From Pseudomonas sp. WS 5079 (GTDB lineage Bacteria; Pseudomonadota; Gammaproteobacteria; Pseudomonadales; Pseudomonadaceae), in NCBI RefSeq assembly GCF_012985465.1, contig NZ_JAAQWN010000001.1, positions 310,001 to 374,000 on the forward strand: DNA of 64,000 nucleotides, written 5' to 3'. The notes under the pieces are model-generated. The model was not told where the DNA came from. It searched no databases and was given only the letters and a program-made list of their open reading frames with translations. Every line of letters starts with the position of its first letter. Position 1 is the first letter of the stretch. The position numbers were made by a program, and so were the translations under genes. Shown here piece by piece: positions 26,760 to 36,524 of this stretch.

Positions 26760-27047
26760 TCATATTGCTTCAGTCAACTGCCCTCGAATCGTCTCAAAAA
26801 GCTCTTCCAGCGTATCGCCTGACTGAACCCTAAAACATTCTACAAGCAGGCTTAGGGGGTGAACCTCCATCCTGTCTGCGAGCTGAGTCACCTTTTCCAA
26901 GGTTACGCCCTTCATACCTCGCTCCAAACTACTGATGTAGGTTCGGCTGCTGACCAGGCCAAAGTCTTCTTGCGTGAGCCCTTTGCGTAATCTCATATTC
27001 CGTAGGGCCTCTGCGAATGCTTCCTTCAATTCCATTTTGCTCACCAT
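26760..27047 (-). CDS. XRE family regulator, controller-protein-like
   Basis: 95 residues: an N-terminal HTH_3 (FAEALRNMRLRKGLTQEDFG, SRTYISSLERGMKGVTLEKV) and a short C-terminal helix. Size and order are like the C proteins of restriction-modification and phage-control circuits. It is divergent from the 163-aa gene, and the palindrome at 27077-27099 lies between them, so autoregulation plus control of the neighbour is likely. A Met four codons in (27035) with GGTGAG upstream is an alternative start. Confidence 0.85.
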   Translation of the reverse strand: MVSKMELKEAFAEALRNMRLRKGLTQEDFGLVSSRTYISSLERGMKGVTLEKVTQLADRMEVHPLSLLVECFRVQSGDTLEELFETIRGQLTEAI

Positions 27048-27070
27048 GCAAAAGGAACGATGAAGCCTTT

Positions 27071-27111
27071 TTGAATCCTATAGCACTACAATCTATAGGG
27101 CTCATTGAGGA
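27071..27111 (+). promoter_or_regulatory. Promoter overlapped by a palindromic operator
   Basis: Rightward -35 TTGAAT (27071-27076), 17-nt spacing, -10 TATAGG (27094-27099), then ribosome site GAGGA (27107-27111) 6 nt before the ATG at 27118. The arms CCTATAG (27077-27083) and CTATAGG (27093-27099) are perfect inverted repeats with a 9-nt spacer lying across the promoter. The divergent XRE protein is the obvious ligand; binding would block this promoter and probably its own. Confidence 0.6.
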
Positions 27112-27117
27112 TTGATT

Positions 27118-27609
27118 ATGGTTAAGCCAGCAAATACGAAAAGCGCTTTGCCCGAGACGGCTCGTGTCTACGTGGCAGTGCTGGATGAGTTGGATCGCGA
27201 CGCCCGTGTCCAGATAAAGGGTTTTGATTGCAGCACTGAATTGGTGAGATTCTTAGACGATTGCAACCGCGACGGCTCTCCGTCTTGCATTGTGGATGTT
27301 CAGATGGCGTTACCGCCTTGGCTCAATGCTACAGACCGTTGGGTCGTCCAACCTCTCATAGCCATAGCCTACGGGCGGTTCCAGGCACCGGGTGGACGCG
27401 TACGAACGAAATACATTTTCCAGGTCACCTCCGGATTCATGTATACCGACGACGCGCTGGTTTTCCCTTTAAATATCCAGGAGTGCACAATCTTATACAA
27501 GATGGGTGATCCCCCAGGCTTCGGCCAGCAACCGCACCTGGAGCCGCACCAGGTTCAGATATCCGCACTCATCGAAAGATCATTAAACGCAGCTACTGGC
27601 GCTCAATAA
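27118..27609 (+). CDS. Hypothetical protein controlled by the XRE operator
   Basis: 163 residues, not recognised. The sequence is soluble and mixed alpha/beta (ARVYVAVLDELDRDARVQIK, CIVDVQMALPPWLNATDRWV, TKYIFQVTSGFMYTDDALVF), with no signal peptide or membrane segment and no catalytic motif I can name. The Met at 27118 has a good ribosome site. Its promoter carries the CCTATAG-N9-CTATAGG operator, so expression is probably switched by the neighbouring XRE protein. It could be an effector or a second regulator. Confidence 0.65.
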   Translation: MVKPANTKSALPETARVYVAVLDELDRDARVQIKGFDCSTELVRFLDDCNRDGSPSCIVDVQMALPPWLNATDRWVVQPLIAIAYGRFQAPGGRVRTKYIFQVTSGFMYTDDALVFPLNIQECTILYKMGDPPGFGQQPHLEPHQVQISALIERSLNAATGAQ

Positions 27610-27694
27610 ATACTCATTGCAGTCGCCACCTCGCCACCTCCACCCTTGCGCGGGATGAGCCGCTATGCATCTTAGCAAGTGCCGGCCAGCACGG

Positions 27695-27889
27695 TTACTG
27701 GGCAACGGCTGCTGGGGTCCTCTCAACGGCATCGCCAATTTGTACTAGCAGATCGATCAAGCGACTCCGCACCCTGGCGTCATCTGGAGCAATGGTTCGA
27801 GCAACGCTTTCAGGATTCTCGATCAGTCGTGTAAGAGCCTCAAAATCATTTTCGTTCAGATCAAGTTCCAGGATCACCTTACGAGTCAT
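27695..27889 (-). CDS. Small hypothetical protein
   Basis: 64 residues starting MTRKVILELDLNENDFEALT, with GGAG 7 nt before the ATG at 27889. Helical and acidic, ending RTPAAVAQ. The frame stays open to 27994, but the extra 35 codons are Cys-rich and unlike the rest. Not recognised. It stands alone, reading toward the 163-aa gene. Confidence 0.55.
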   Translation of the reverse strand: MTRKVILELDLNENDFEALTRLIENPESVARTIAPDDARVRSRLIDLLVQIGDAVERTPAAVAQ

Positions 27890-28458
27890 AAAGCAGCTCC
27901 AGCAGGCAGCAAATGGGATGTTTTTCAGGTTAACACTCAGGGGTAATGAAGCAACCTGAATACAGATATCTACAGCGGGATTGACCTCTCTCAAAGCCTG
28001 TGACGCAGGGCTCTGTTCTGGCCGCGGCTAGAAATGTATTTTAACGAGGTCCAATCTTTGGCCCTGTCGATTAGCACAGGTAAAGCACATCAGTACTGAC
28101 ACCGTGACGCTTGAATGTACAAGTAATAAGATATAGCGTTGAGCCACCAAGCGATATCAAGTGATGCATGTATCAAATTCGATTACCGCAGGCCAGCAGT
28201 GACATGCCTATCAGGTTTTTTATGGAATCACCCTTTTCCTGTCAGGGGATCTTGTCTAAGCGCACGTCAATGGACGCTCTTGCAGTGCACATAGCGCCTC
28301 AGAGGTCCTTGATGCAATGCTCCATTAAAACCTGAAGTGTTGTCACATTCGGCTACGGTGATCCTATCATTTCTTGCGCCATCAGCACTAGACCGAAAAA
28401 ACCTAATCTAGTTTACCTACGAGATTATGAAGTTAACCTATTAAAATTGAGGTATATC
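27890..28458. other. Non-coding cargo region
   Basis: About 570 nt without a gene I can support. It is upstream of both the leftward 64-aa gene and the rightward 361-aa gene, so it holds their promoters. GAGG at 28449-28452 serves the latter. No repeat or RNA fold stood out by eye; its length for one promoter region is unusual and could hide a small RNA. Confidence 0.4.
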
Positions 28459-29544
28459 TTGCGCGACGCTACCCAACAAAACGAGAGTTTTGCTATCGAA
28501 TTCAAGGACAGAATCGCAGCGTTTTCAGAACAGCAGGCGCTTAAGTTTTTCAATCTTGTATTGGATTTAGGAGAAACCTACGGTACGGGCTATCAGTTTG
28601 AAGGTGCAATTCATTTAGTGCTGGATAACAGTATTATACAATCATACAAGCACAGGAGTACTCAGCCACATCGTGAGTTACAAGCTTTGGCATATACTGC
28701 ATTCTGCCGCTTTGTGACTGGATGGGGCGATCGCGAGACTTACTTGGCGCTATCGCCGGCGGCGATTTACGAACACTTGGGGCGCCCTGACCAAGTCACC
28801 AAAACTCAAATAGAAAGGGCATGCGCTGAGCTATCTGAATATTTTTCAGAAACAGGGCTAAAAATAAAGATGATCGGTTTTAGAAACTCTTCGGAACTGA
28901 TGCAGCACCTCCAAGCAATAGCCACAGATGACAAGTACTTAAGCGATTATTTTAAAGAAGTGGAATTTTCCGATTGGAAGACTGATTTGCGAGCGCCATT
29001 TGGCGTGAAAATCCCGCTAAGCATCGCTTTCTCTAAAATACCTGACAACCTGCCACTCCAGTACTTTAGCCCATGGTATGTTAAATTTGTTCTTTCCAGT
29101 CGAGTGGAACGACTGATTGCGCAACAGTCTCAACAAGACATTGAAGCTCGGCCGATCATGAGTGGTGAGCTATCAGAATCACTTGCAGCAATGAATGATT
29201 TTACTAAGAAAGGTGTTTTAAGAGGATTGGGTGACATTGACATGCTTCAGCTTTGCGATATAAACAGCCAATACCAGAGCAAGGCCAGTCAAGTGCTGCT
29301 TGGACAAACTTTTGATAAAGGTCTATCTAAAGTCCTTCACCAGAGAACTGTTTTTTTTGAAAGCAGCTGTATCGAATATGGAACTGCACAGACAGAGGCG
29401 CAAATAGAGGCCTCCGTGAGACTAATGACATCTAATCCATTCAAAGCCCAAGACGATCGTGCTAAGAAATTGAGCGGATATCTATCAAGTTTCTGTGAAA
29501 CGCTTAAAACAACCTGCATTGAGGCACAAAAAAAAGCGCGCTAG
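28459..29544 (+). CDS. Hypothetical protein, possible defence cargo
   Basis: About 361 residues, AT-rich, not recognised. There is no ATG near the 5' end. TTG at 28459 has GAGG 6 nt upstream and is my choice; TTG at 28447 is possible. The sequence is soluble and helical (FSEQQALKFFNLVLDLGETY, RPDQVTKTQIERACAELSEY, LPLQYFSPWYVKFVLSSRVE). No membrane segment, nuclease or NTPase motif is visible. It lies alone between long non-coding stretches in a defence-gene region. Confidence 0.65.
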   Translation: MRDATQQNESFAIEFKDRIAAFSEQQALKFFNLVLDLGETYGTGYQFEGAIHLVLDNSIIQSYKHRSTQPHRELQALAYTAFCRFVTGWGDRETYLALSPAAIYEHLGRPDQVTKTQIERACAELSEYFSETGLKIKMIGFRNSSELMQHLQAIATDDKYLSDYFKEVEFSDWKTDLRAPFGVKIPLSIAFSKIPDNLPLQYFSPWYVKFVLSSRVERLIAQQSQQDIEARPIMSGELSESLAAMNDFTKKGVLRGLGDIDMLQLCDINSQYQSKASQVLLGQTFDKGLSKVLHQRTVFFESSCIEYGTAQTEAQIEASVRLMTSNPFKAQDDRAKKLSGYLSSFCETLKTTCIEAQKKAR

Positions 29545-30173
29545 TCAATTGTCTCGCTTTGCTTTATTCAAGTATGAGTCTCAGTCCTCAAAGAGCTTCC
29601 GATGTTCCCTCTCACCAGGTCTTCTCGAAGCGAGGTAAGGAGCATTTTCGTCTGACAGGCGGCCAATATCCAAGCGGCTTCAGCTATCTCTCACTGGAAG
29701 TGAAAAATACCGCTCAGGGTGTCCTTTCGCCTTCAGCCTGAACCAACTGTTGAAAAGCAAAACCGACTCTCAGTGTTCGACTACAAACTCCCGGTACCTT
29801 AGAACTTGATCGGCAGACGGTTGGGCGCTGGTGCATCGTTTAGGCCACGGAAGAATGGTTTTTTAAGCATCCAGCGTGCTTAATGTCATGGTTGAACGGT
29901 TTGAATGTATTTATAGGAGTTGGGATTCTCGAGAACGACTAGGATTGGAACGAGTAAAATCCCCCTGATGCCCTCCTCCTGGGCTACGATAAAACAAGGT
30001 GCCGCAAAGGGCACCTGCCATTACTCGGGCAGCGTCTGCTCACGGACCACTTAATGCCACGCCGCTATAAAAGCTGACGAAACCTCGGCCTGAACGAAGC
30101 AGACGCGTAGAGAACAGGTGCTAACTGGGCCTCGAATCGCAAGGTTATCCCACCTCAGCCACAAGCTATGGCT
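29545..30173. other. Non-coding cargo region between convergent genes
   Basis: About 630 nt between the stop of the 361-aa gene and the stop of the large leftward NTPase gene. A short rightward frame at 29559-29741 lacks a ribosome site and any family likeness. The one clear element is the leftward terminator hairpin at 29990-30016. The rest may be decayed sequence. Confidence 0.45.
29990..30016 (-). terminator. Rho-independent terminator of the STAND NTPase gene
   Basis: Read on the minus strand: AGGTGCC, loop CTTTGC, GGCACCT, then TGTTTTATC. The 7-bp GC-rich stem and T-rich tail fit an intrinsic terminator. It lies about 157 nt after the stop of the leftward NTPase gene. Confidence 0.55.
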
Positions 30174-33100
30174 CTAGTGCCCCTGTATACCTCGGAAGGC
30201 CTCTGTCTGTTCTAAAGCTGCACTTCGACGATCACCAAGGTCAATGAGAGTATCCAATATGCGCAGTAAACCTTGCGCTTGTTCGGTATGCAGTGGGAAG
30301 TTGTTGTCCGCAAGACGTTGAACGACTCCTGCCATGCGCGCCGCAAGTGTTGTTCCAATCCAACTTGCTTCCGCAGAGGCCAATTTCACTAAGGCGGCAT
30401 TCACTTGCAGGATAAAACTGTCGAGTGGGTATGCGGCGTCCGCGCGCTCACATAGCGTCAAAAATTTATCCATGACGTAAGCAGACCAACCTACGGCAGA
30501 AACGAGTTTGGTGACCAAAGGCATGACCATATCGATCTGCGACCAATCTCCATTGGCAAATCTTTTGGCATCGGGCGCATTCTCTACCGAAACAAACAGC
30601 AGTGCCTCGATGAGAACCGGCAGGTCATTTCCATAAACCTTGCCTGCACGGTATCTACCCCTAATGAAAGTAGGATCGCTGATGACGCGTTCCACACATA
30701 ACTCCAACAGGTCCAATACGTTTTTGGGAACATCCAAAGAGTCCATGACATGGCGACACACCGTCCTATCAGTAAATCGCGAAAGCACCGATAACGCCTT
30801 GTCGTCATCCGAGAGAAAAGGCTCAACGCATTTCTGACGTATCCACTCTATTTCCAGCCAGGGAGCGGTACGCGCAAGTAGATCCCCCAGCGCGGATTGC
30901 CACTTATAAATTTCAGACTGATGGGAACGGCGCGCCTTTTCCTTGATCCAGGGCGGCATCAAACGATCGGCGGTCCATGACACAAATTGCTCTAGCGTAT
31001 TTTGCCAATGCACCCGATAGCAACCGGGCTGACACCATTCTTCAATGGGAAACAGCGGAACAATTTTGGCGGCAAATTCGGCGTCAAACGACGGGGTGGA
31101 ATCCTGCCAGCTCTCCTCGTCATCGGTGCGCCTTGAGGTCGACTCAGTCCACGCGGGAGGGACATCAATAAACGGCGTCGCCGTAGGGGTGGCAAGACGG
31201 ACCAGCGCGCGTGCGAGCCCTTCTTCCCGAACCAACTGGTTTCTTGAGTTATCCTGACCACCTCGTGCGCTGTAAGTCGGCCCCCAATAGATCGACAGAT
31301 CCATTGCCAACTGTGCAGTGACCCAACGTACGTGTTCGTCGGCATCCGTCAGTAGGCCCCGAAAAGCGAAGTGGGCTACGTCGTCCAGTGGATGCATGGT
31401 GAGTTTGAGCAAACGTGCAGTCGAGTCATCGTTGGCCATTCTCGAGCGGCGTAGGTGAACCAGCGCGACGATTAGATGATTCGTGGGGTGCCACGATATT
31501 CGTGCGCCTGGATAGGATTCTGGCTCGTCCATACCCTCGACGCGAGCCAATACGGCCCATGCCCACTCCTGGCTGTTACTGGCAGTCGAATCAAAACGAA
31601 TGACACAGGCGGCGATGGCTGAGATGGCACTCTGCTCCGCATGACCGCCGACATCGCTGCGCACCGCAAACATTAAGTCGGAGTCATGGGCCTTGGCGAA
31701 CGCGACGGCATTGGCTATATCCCAGTCGGCCCGAGGTGCGTTTTCAGAGAGCGATTGTGTGGCCCATCCCAAGGCCCATTGTGCCTGCAAGAAGGCAGTG
31801 GCCTCTTCGAGTCGCTTTTGCTGTTTAGGTGCGAGTGGTACTGGTGACTGGTAGGTGACCATCACACCGTTATCCGATGTTGCGGTCTGCCGATAATTTT
31901 TTATGTCGCCTAGACCGGCCCAGCGCCTGGCCTGCTCCTCTAGGTGCTCGGTTTCGCTGGAATCATCCCGCAGTTCCACGATTTCATATGGCAAATTGCT
32001 GGGGAACGCCTCGATAGCAGCCTTGAACTGCGCACGTAGATGTTCATCGCGGCTCAACGCAAATGACATGGCCAGTTGGTGCACATTACGTAACCGACTT
32101 TCGCGTTTATCCAAAAAAGCCTTGGCAAGTGCCTTGGCCCCGGTGAGTCGAGACAGGAAACCCAAACCTAGGATGTCGATGTCCCTGGAAGGCCCATGCA
32201 CCACGCGCGCAATATCGTGACTCCACAGTTTTTGACAGGTCACAAGAGCCAGCGTCACGTCTGAGACTTCCAAGGTTTCAAGTGCCAGAACTAGCGCCAG
32301 CCCCAAAGAGGCATAACACTCGCTGCCTCCTTCGAGAATCAGTTTGATGACCTCGCCTGCGGGGCGGCCCTGATCAATCACCTGAAAGGCCCAGTAGCTG
32401 AGGGCAAGATAGGCACATTCAAGCGGTGCTGCCGCCAGTTGTCCTTGCGACCAACTGTAGACGTGCCAATCGCCCCAAAATGACTGTTTTCCCCATGGGA
32501 ACTCAACTAAAACGGGAAGTGGCGTACCCATGGTGCGCCGATTAAGCGCATAAATTTGCCGCCAGCCGGTCACCGCATGGTTGCTCACATCGCGAACTAG
32601 CTGAAGCGCGCATGCCGGTGCATGGTCAAAAAGGCTGGAAAACGGTTCGTGCCGCGCCGAGGGGTCCATGTAATAGCGGTGGTGTCGATTAATCCCAATG
32701 TCATCCAGGCTATAGCGGTCCTGGCCGATCGGGAAAAAAACCGAATTCAGCTCGTTGCGTTCGTGCGGCGTGCGCTCTGCTTCCGGAATCGCGCGCAGTT
32801 TTTTTAATCGCTGAAGGTGCACGTCATCCTCCTGCTGCTGACGCTCAAACCTGTCCTGTGGCAGCTCCTCCATCAGCGCAGCCTTAGTTACCGCAACGAC
32901 CGCTTCGGGGGCGATCTCGCTCAGCATCGGGGCAAATGCCATGAGATCGTTGTACGCCGCCTCTCGCACATCGGCATCGACGGCAGCACGTGCCAACAAC
33001 GCGACAGCGGGTTCAGGATAAGTGCGCGCAGAGCGAAGGATTGTATAGCGAAGCGAGCTGGCAAGACTGGAGCTGGCTTCTCCCCTCAGCGCTTGCCACT

Positions 33101-35480
33101 GGAGGCCCACCTCATCGGCCGGTTCCAAATCTTCGGACCGCTCCATTTGAAGCAGCCAGCTGCTGCACTGTTGTACGAGCGCAGCACTTCGAGCGTTCTG
33201 AAGGTTCGCCCACATGTTTTGCCAGACGCTAAAGACTTCGAGTACGTGGGGGACGAGGCGCACTGGAAGTGAAGGCGCGAGCGGCAAGAGCCAATCAAGC
33301 AGGCGCCCCCAACTGCGGACATCCGACGGCCAGCCCACCAAGTGAGCAACACGAATTTTCTCAACCCCCTCCCCGACCTCATCAGGTCGTTGAAGGACCA
33401 CCGGGTTGGGGATGGTGTGCTGCGCTTGGTACCAAACCAGTAACTTCTCCAAGAGAATGAAGTCGTTCTCACGCAGCAGCGCTGCAAACTCCACTTTGGA
33501 TTCATTTTTGTTGAAGGCAGAAGTAAAGGGTGGCGCCGTCAGCCATTCCCGCCGCCATTGTGGTCGCAGCGATTGGCCTTCCAGTGCGCGATAGCCTTCA
33601 GTCCATTTACCGGGTGTAGCCAATGCGTTCTGCGCGAGCAGCGCAATCACGCGACCAAGTAGGGGAGCCTCCCCGGCGTTGCTCAGCGCTACCTGCCAAT
33701 CGGGGCTGAGTTCAATCAAAAGACGGAAAAAAGCCCACTCAAAAAAGATGTCGTGAGTGAACGAAAATGAGGCTCCACCATCCTGCTCTCGGATAATCAG
33801 ATCAGTTTTGAGCGCTTCGATCTGGGCGATCGTGCCCTCCTTCAGGTGCCGCACGGATATGTTTTTGCCGAGATTTCGCACACCAGACTCGGCCAGGTCG
33901 ATGAGCGCCCTCTTACGTAACTGGGCCGCAGGCTGCCCGGCATCGTGCCCCGCACGAGACCACCATTCTGAAATCAGGTCGATCTCTGATTGAGGGGACG
34001 CGCCTCCTGGGGACCAGCCACCTGCCAAAACGGCAGCAAAGAACGGCCGTCGCGCAATGTCACGAACAGCGGGCGCATCAATTAACAGTGGTCGCAGGTG
34101 AGGTTTCGCAATTGCCAGCACGGCCGCTTCGTCGTCGGTGAAGGGACCCGCAGTGACGTCGCCGATACCGTTGTCGCGGTAGAAACTCGCGGGGAACCAG
34201 GCACGATAAGGTTCAAGTCCCTGGTCGCGCGAGCTGGCGAGAACTTTCCAGCAACTCAATGCCTGATGGCTTTCAATAACTCGCAGGAGATCGGTGATCA
34301 CGCCCTTCTGATCCGGGCGAACACGGTCGATCCCGTCGATAAACAATACCGGTGTCCCCGTCACGCCGATTTCGCCAAGCAACTCTTCAGGGGAATGCCG
34401 CAGCCCGAGTGTCGATGCGAAAGCTGACCAACTGCTGGCCAGCAGGCGATCAGATTTGAGGAACAGAATTGGCCCCAGAGTGGCCGCGCTGGAGGCATAT
34501 TGTTTGAGGGCGGCCGATTTTCCGCAACCCGGCAACCCAGTGATGTTGACCAAACGACACTGCGCTAGGCGTTTGCCGATGGCCTCCTGCAAAGCAGGTC
34601 GCTCAACGTGAAAATCATCGATGCTATCCGAGACGTCGGCCAACCCCTCCCGCGAAAATCGATGGATGATGTCCAGGTCATGGGCATAGCTGGGGGCGGT
34701 ACGAAGCCGCGCTACGCCACGCAGTTGCTGTAGCAGCGTCGTCCGCGTCCATTTCCGTGCATGGCCTGCGCCGTCGCGGGCAATGCGACACAAACGGTCA
34801 AACAACAGGTCCTCTTGGCCGGCACCATTTTCAACCAACATCTCCTGTAGCTGTGTCACCAGTCCCGCACGGGTCACCCCGCCTTCGTCCAATCCATCGA
34901 TCTTTCGCGCCACCAAGTCACGATAAAAATCTGCTTCGGCGTCTTCCGTTGTGGCACCAGTTAAAGGATAGAGTGTTTGCCGGAGCCTACATTCCGCGGT
35001 CGCGGCCGTACCCCCCGCTTCAAAGCGCCTGGCAAAATCGGCCCCGCACGGACTCGCCCGGGCCCATTCAATGAGACGGCTTAGGGCCCTGAAAGGCGCC
35101 ACGGCCACGTGCTCGGTGATGACCCCGTACGCATCTCTGCCTGGCTGAAATTGTGGACTCTTACGCGTGGCGACAGACGCCGACATCACTTCAAGAAAAT
35201 CGGTATTGCTCGCCGCGGCACTGATACGCAATGAACGTTTAACCTGCAAGGCCAGGACTCGTCGTCCCTCCACATCATTTATTTCAACTATGATGTCGTC
35301 CATCGGCTGATCCGCAGCCTGCTGCACCGCCACGGACTGAACCACGCCCGGGAGCCCAGCGGCATGCCCTTCAAGTAAAAGAGCCGTCAGGTAGTAGGCA
35401 ACCACCGTGTCTTCGTAACTGAAGCCCGCACCGCCGGTGAGTTCTGTTGAGGTCGCTTGACTGTCCGTGTCTGAAGTCAT
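30174..35480 (-). CDS. Large STAND NTPase with N-terminal PD-(D/E)XK-type nuclease (Avs-like)
   Basis: About 1768 residues. Near the N-terminus, GGAGFSYEDTVVAYYLTALL, then DDIIVEI (about 61-67) and LALQVKRS (about 76-83), form the D...QxK pattern of the Cap4/DUF4297-like dsDNA nuclease. The central STAND/NACHT ATPase has Walker A GLPGCGKS (about 315-322) and Walker B PVLFIDGID (about 377-385). The remaining ~1100 residues are helical repeats without motifs, the usual sensor region. This is the plan of antiviral Avs proteins, which detect a phage protein, assemble and cut DNA. I start at the Met at 35480, 14 residues before the nuclease domain; the frame is open to a TTG at 35597. It is GC-richer than other cargo. 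Confidence 0.82.
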   Translation of the reverse strand: MTSDTDSQATSTELTGGAGFSYEDTVVAYYLTALLLEGHAAGLPGVVQSVAVQQAADQPMDDIIVEINDVEGRRVLALQVKRSLRISAAASNTDFLEVMSASVATRKSPQFQPGRDAYGVITEHVAVAPFRALSRLIEWARASPCGADFARRFEAGGTAATAECRLRQTLYPLTGATTEDAEADFYRDLVARKIDGLDEGGVTRAGLVTQLQEMLVENGAGQEDLLFDRLCRIARDGAGHARKWTRTTLLQQLRGVARLRTAPSYAHDLDIIHRFSREGLADVSDSIDDFHVERPALQEAIGKRLAQCRLVNITGLPGCGKSAALKQYASSAATLGPILFLKSDRLLASSWSAFASTLGLRHSPEELLGEIGVTGTPVLFIDGIDRVRPDQKGVITDLLRVIESHQALSCWKVLASSRDQGLEPYRAWFPASFYRDNGIGDVTAGPFTDDEAAVLAIAKPHLRPLLIDAPAVRDIARRPFFAAVLAGGWSPGGASPQSEIDLISEWWSRAGHDAGQPAAQLRKRALIDLAESGVRNLGKNISVRHLKEGTIAQIEALKTDLIIREQDGGASFSFTHDIFFEWAFFRLLIELSPDWQVALSNAGEAPLLGRVIALLAQNALATPGKWTEGYRALEGQSLRPQWRREWLTAPPFTSAFNKNESKVEFAALLRENDFILLEKLLVWYQAQHTIPNPVVLQRPDEVGEGVEKIRVAHLVGWPSDVRSWGRLLDWLLPLAPSLPVRLVPHVLEVFSVWQNMWANLQNARSAALVQQCSSWLLQMERSEDLEPADEVGLQWQALRGEASSSLASSLRYTILRSARTYPEPAVALLARAAVDADVREAAYNDLMAFAPMLSEIAPEAVVAVTKAALMEELPQDRFERQQQEDDVHLQRLKKLRAIPEAERTPHERNELNSVFFPIGQDRYSLDDIGINRHHRYYMDPSARHEPFSSLFDHAPACALQLVRDVSNHAVTGWRQIYALNRRTMGTPLPVLVEFPWGKQSFWGDWHVYSWSQGQLAAAPLECAYLALSYWAFQVIDQGRPAGEVIKLILEGGSECYASLGLALVLALETLEVSDVTLALVTCQKLWSHDIARVVHGPSRDIDILGLGFLSRLTGAKALAKAFLDKRESRLRNVHQLAMSFALSRDEHLRAQFKAAIEAFPSNLPYEIVELRDDSSETEHLEEQARRWAGLGDIKNYRQTATSDNGVMVTYQSPVPLAPKQQKRLEEATAFLQAQWALGWATQSLSENAPRADWDIANAVAFAKAHDSDLMFAVRSDVGGHAEQSAISAIAACVIRFDSTASNSQEWAWAVLARVEGMDEPESYPGARISWHPTNHLIVALVHLRRSRMANDDSTARLLKLTMHPLDDVAHFAFRGLLTDADEHVRWVTAQLAMDLSIYWGPTYSARGGQDNSRNQLVREEGLARALVRLATPTATPFIDVPPAWTESTSRRTDDEESWQDSTPSFDAEFAAKIVPLFPIEEWCQPGCYRVHWQNTLEQFVSWTADRLMPPWIKEKARRSHQSEIYKWQSALGDLLARTAPWLEIEWIRQKCVEPFLSDDDKALSVLSRFTDRTVCRHVMDSLDVPKNVLDLLELCVERVISDPTFIRGRYRAGKVYGNDLPVLIEALLFVSVENAPDAKRFANGDWSQIDMVMPLVTKLVSAVGWSAYVMDKFLTLCERADAAYPLDSFILQVNAALVKLASAEASWIGTTLAARMAGVVQRLADNNFPLHTEQAQGLLRILDTLIDLGDRRSAALEQTEAFRGIQGH

Positions 35481-35735
35481 GAGTTCAATTGCCTGCCAAA
35501 AAGGGTTTGTAAATGACGTTGTTGAGGCATCTTCGTTACCTTGGTCGACGGCGTCCACTGTAAAAATGGATTGATGAGCTGCGTCGAGCCTCGCCAATTT
35601 CTGCAGCTCAATCGGGCGTCCTTCGATTCAATCTGATCTGATGATCCGCATGTTGATCGTCGACTACTGTTAAATTAGGGTTAGTTGTCCTTCATACCGT
35701 CACCGCTCTACCCCTCATGCAACCTGGAGGCAGCG

Positions 35736-36524
35736 ATGTCAGCACCGTTAAAGCGCAAGGATCAGCAAGGTGTTACCTACCAGCGTCCAGCTGAAATTGA
35801 GGTATGGATTTCAAAACTGGAAACGGTGGATGCTGGTGAACGGCTTTCGCAGTTCGCTCTACCGAAAAAAAGCTTGAGTTACGTACCTTCTGAGGTTTTG
35901 GTCTACTTCCTCCGTAGGGCCTGGGGAGCGGCTGACCATGAGGTGTTCGAGAAAACCTTTCGACTGCTCTTGGCGCGAGTTGACCGGTCGCTGCGCTCAA
36001 GGCTTTGGGATTCAGATATTGGAAATGCTTCAGACATTTGCGATGAAATTATCAGCCGCTTTGTTCTGCTGATAACTAATGACTGTAACTCGGATAAGGG
36101 GCTTTTAGATTTTTACGAAATCCGTTTTGACAGGGCTATTTGTACCATTCGGGCTTCTGTTCTACGCAAATTCTACACCGAGGTTGGCGACGTTATTTTG
36201 GTCCCATTTGATCACCAGGACATAGACGGAGCGCCACTCTCGGCTGAGGTAGAAGCCACTTTAGACAATTACCTCAGCGATGAATCGAGCAAAATTGATG
36301 ATCCAGCTTTCCGGATCGCTCTATTTTCAGCGATTGACCAACTGCCACACGATCAGAGGCAGGTTATCGGGCTTCGACTGAAGGGTATTCCCGTACAGTC
36401 CAATGACCCTTCCGTCATGACAATCGCACGAATGCTTCAGTGTGACGACCGTACGGTGCGAAACAGAAGCGCCCGTGCGCTTAAATCTCTCAAGGCCGCT
36501 CTTGAAGAGGAGGTTGGAAAATGA
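35736..36524 (+). CDS. Sigma-70-like protein (region 2/4-like HTH)
   Basis: About 262 residues. The C-terminal part (DQLPHDQRQVIGLRLKGIPV ... MTIARMLQCDDRTVRNRSAR, ALKSLKAAL) reads as sigma region 4: helix-turn-helix with the LP-x-x-R-x-V opening and paired Arg residues. The middle (DEIISRFVLLITND) may be a diverged region 2. GGAGG lies 6 nt before the Met at 35736. First gene of a co-directional run; it overlaps the next gene by 4 nt. It could direct transcription of this cassette or be a repurposed sigma-like DNA binder. Confidence 0.75.
   Translation: MSAPLKRKDQQGVTYQRPAEIEVWISKLETVDAGERLSQFALPKKSLSYVPSEVLVYFLRRAWGAADHEVFEKTFRLLLARVDRSLRSRLWDSDIGNASDICDEIISRFVLLITNDCNSDKGLLDFYEIRFDRAICTIRASVLRKFYTEVGDVILVPFDHQDIDGAPLSAEVEATLDNYLSDESSKIDDPAFRIALFSAIDQLPHDQRQVIGLRLKGIPVQSNDPSVMTIARMLQCDDRTVRNRSARALKSLKAALEEEVGK

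Noticed and set aside
29559..29741. 60-codon rightward frame after the 361-aa gene
   Set aside because: No ribosome site, no family likeness and length expected by chance.
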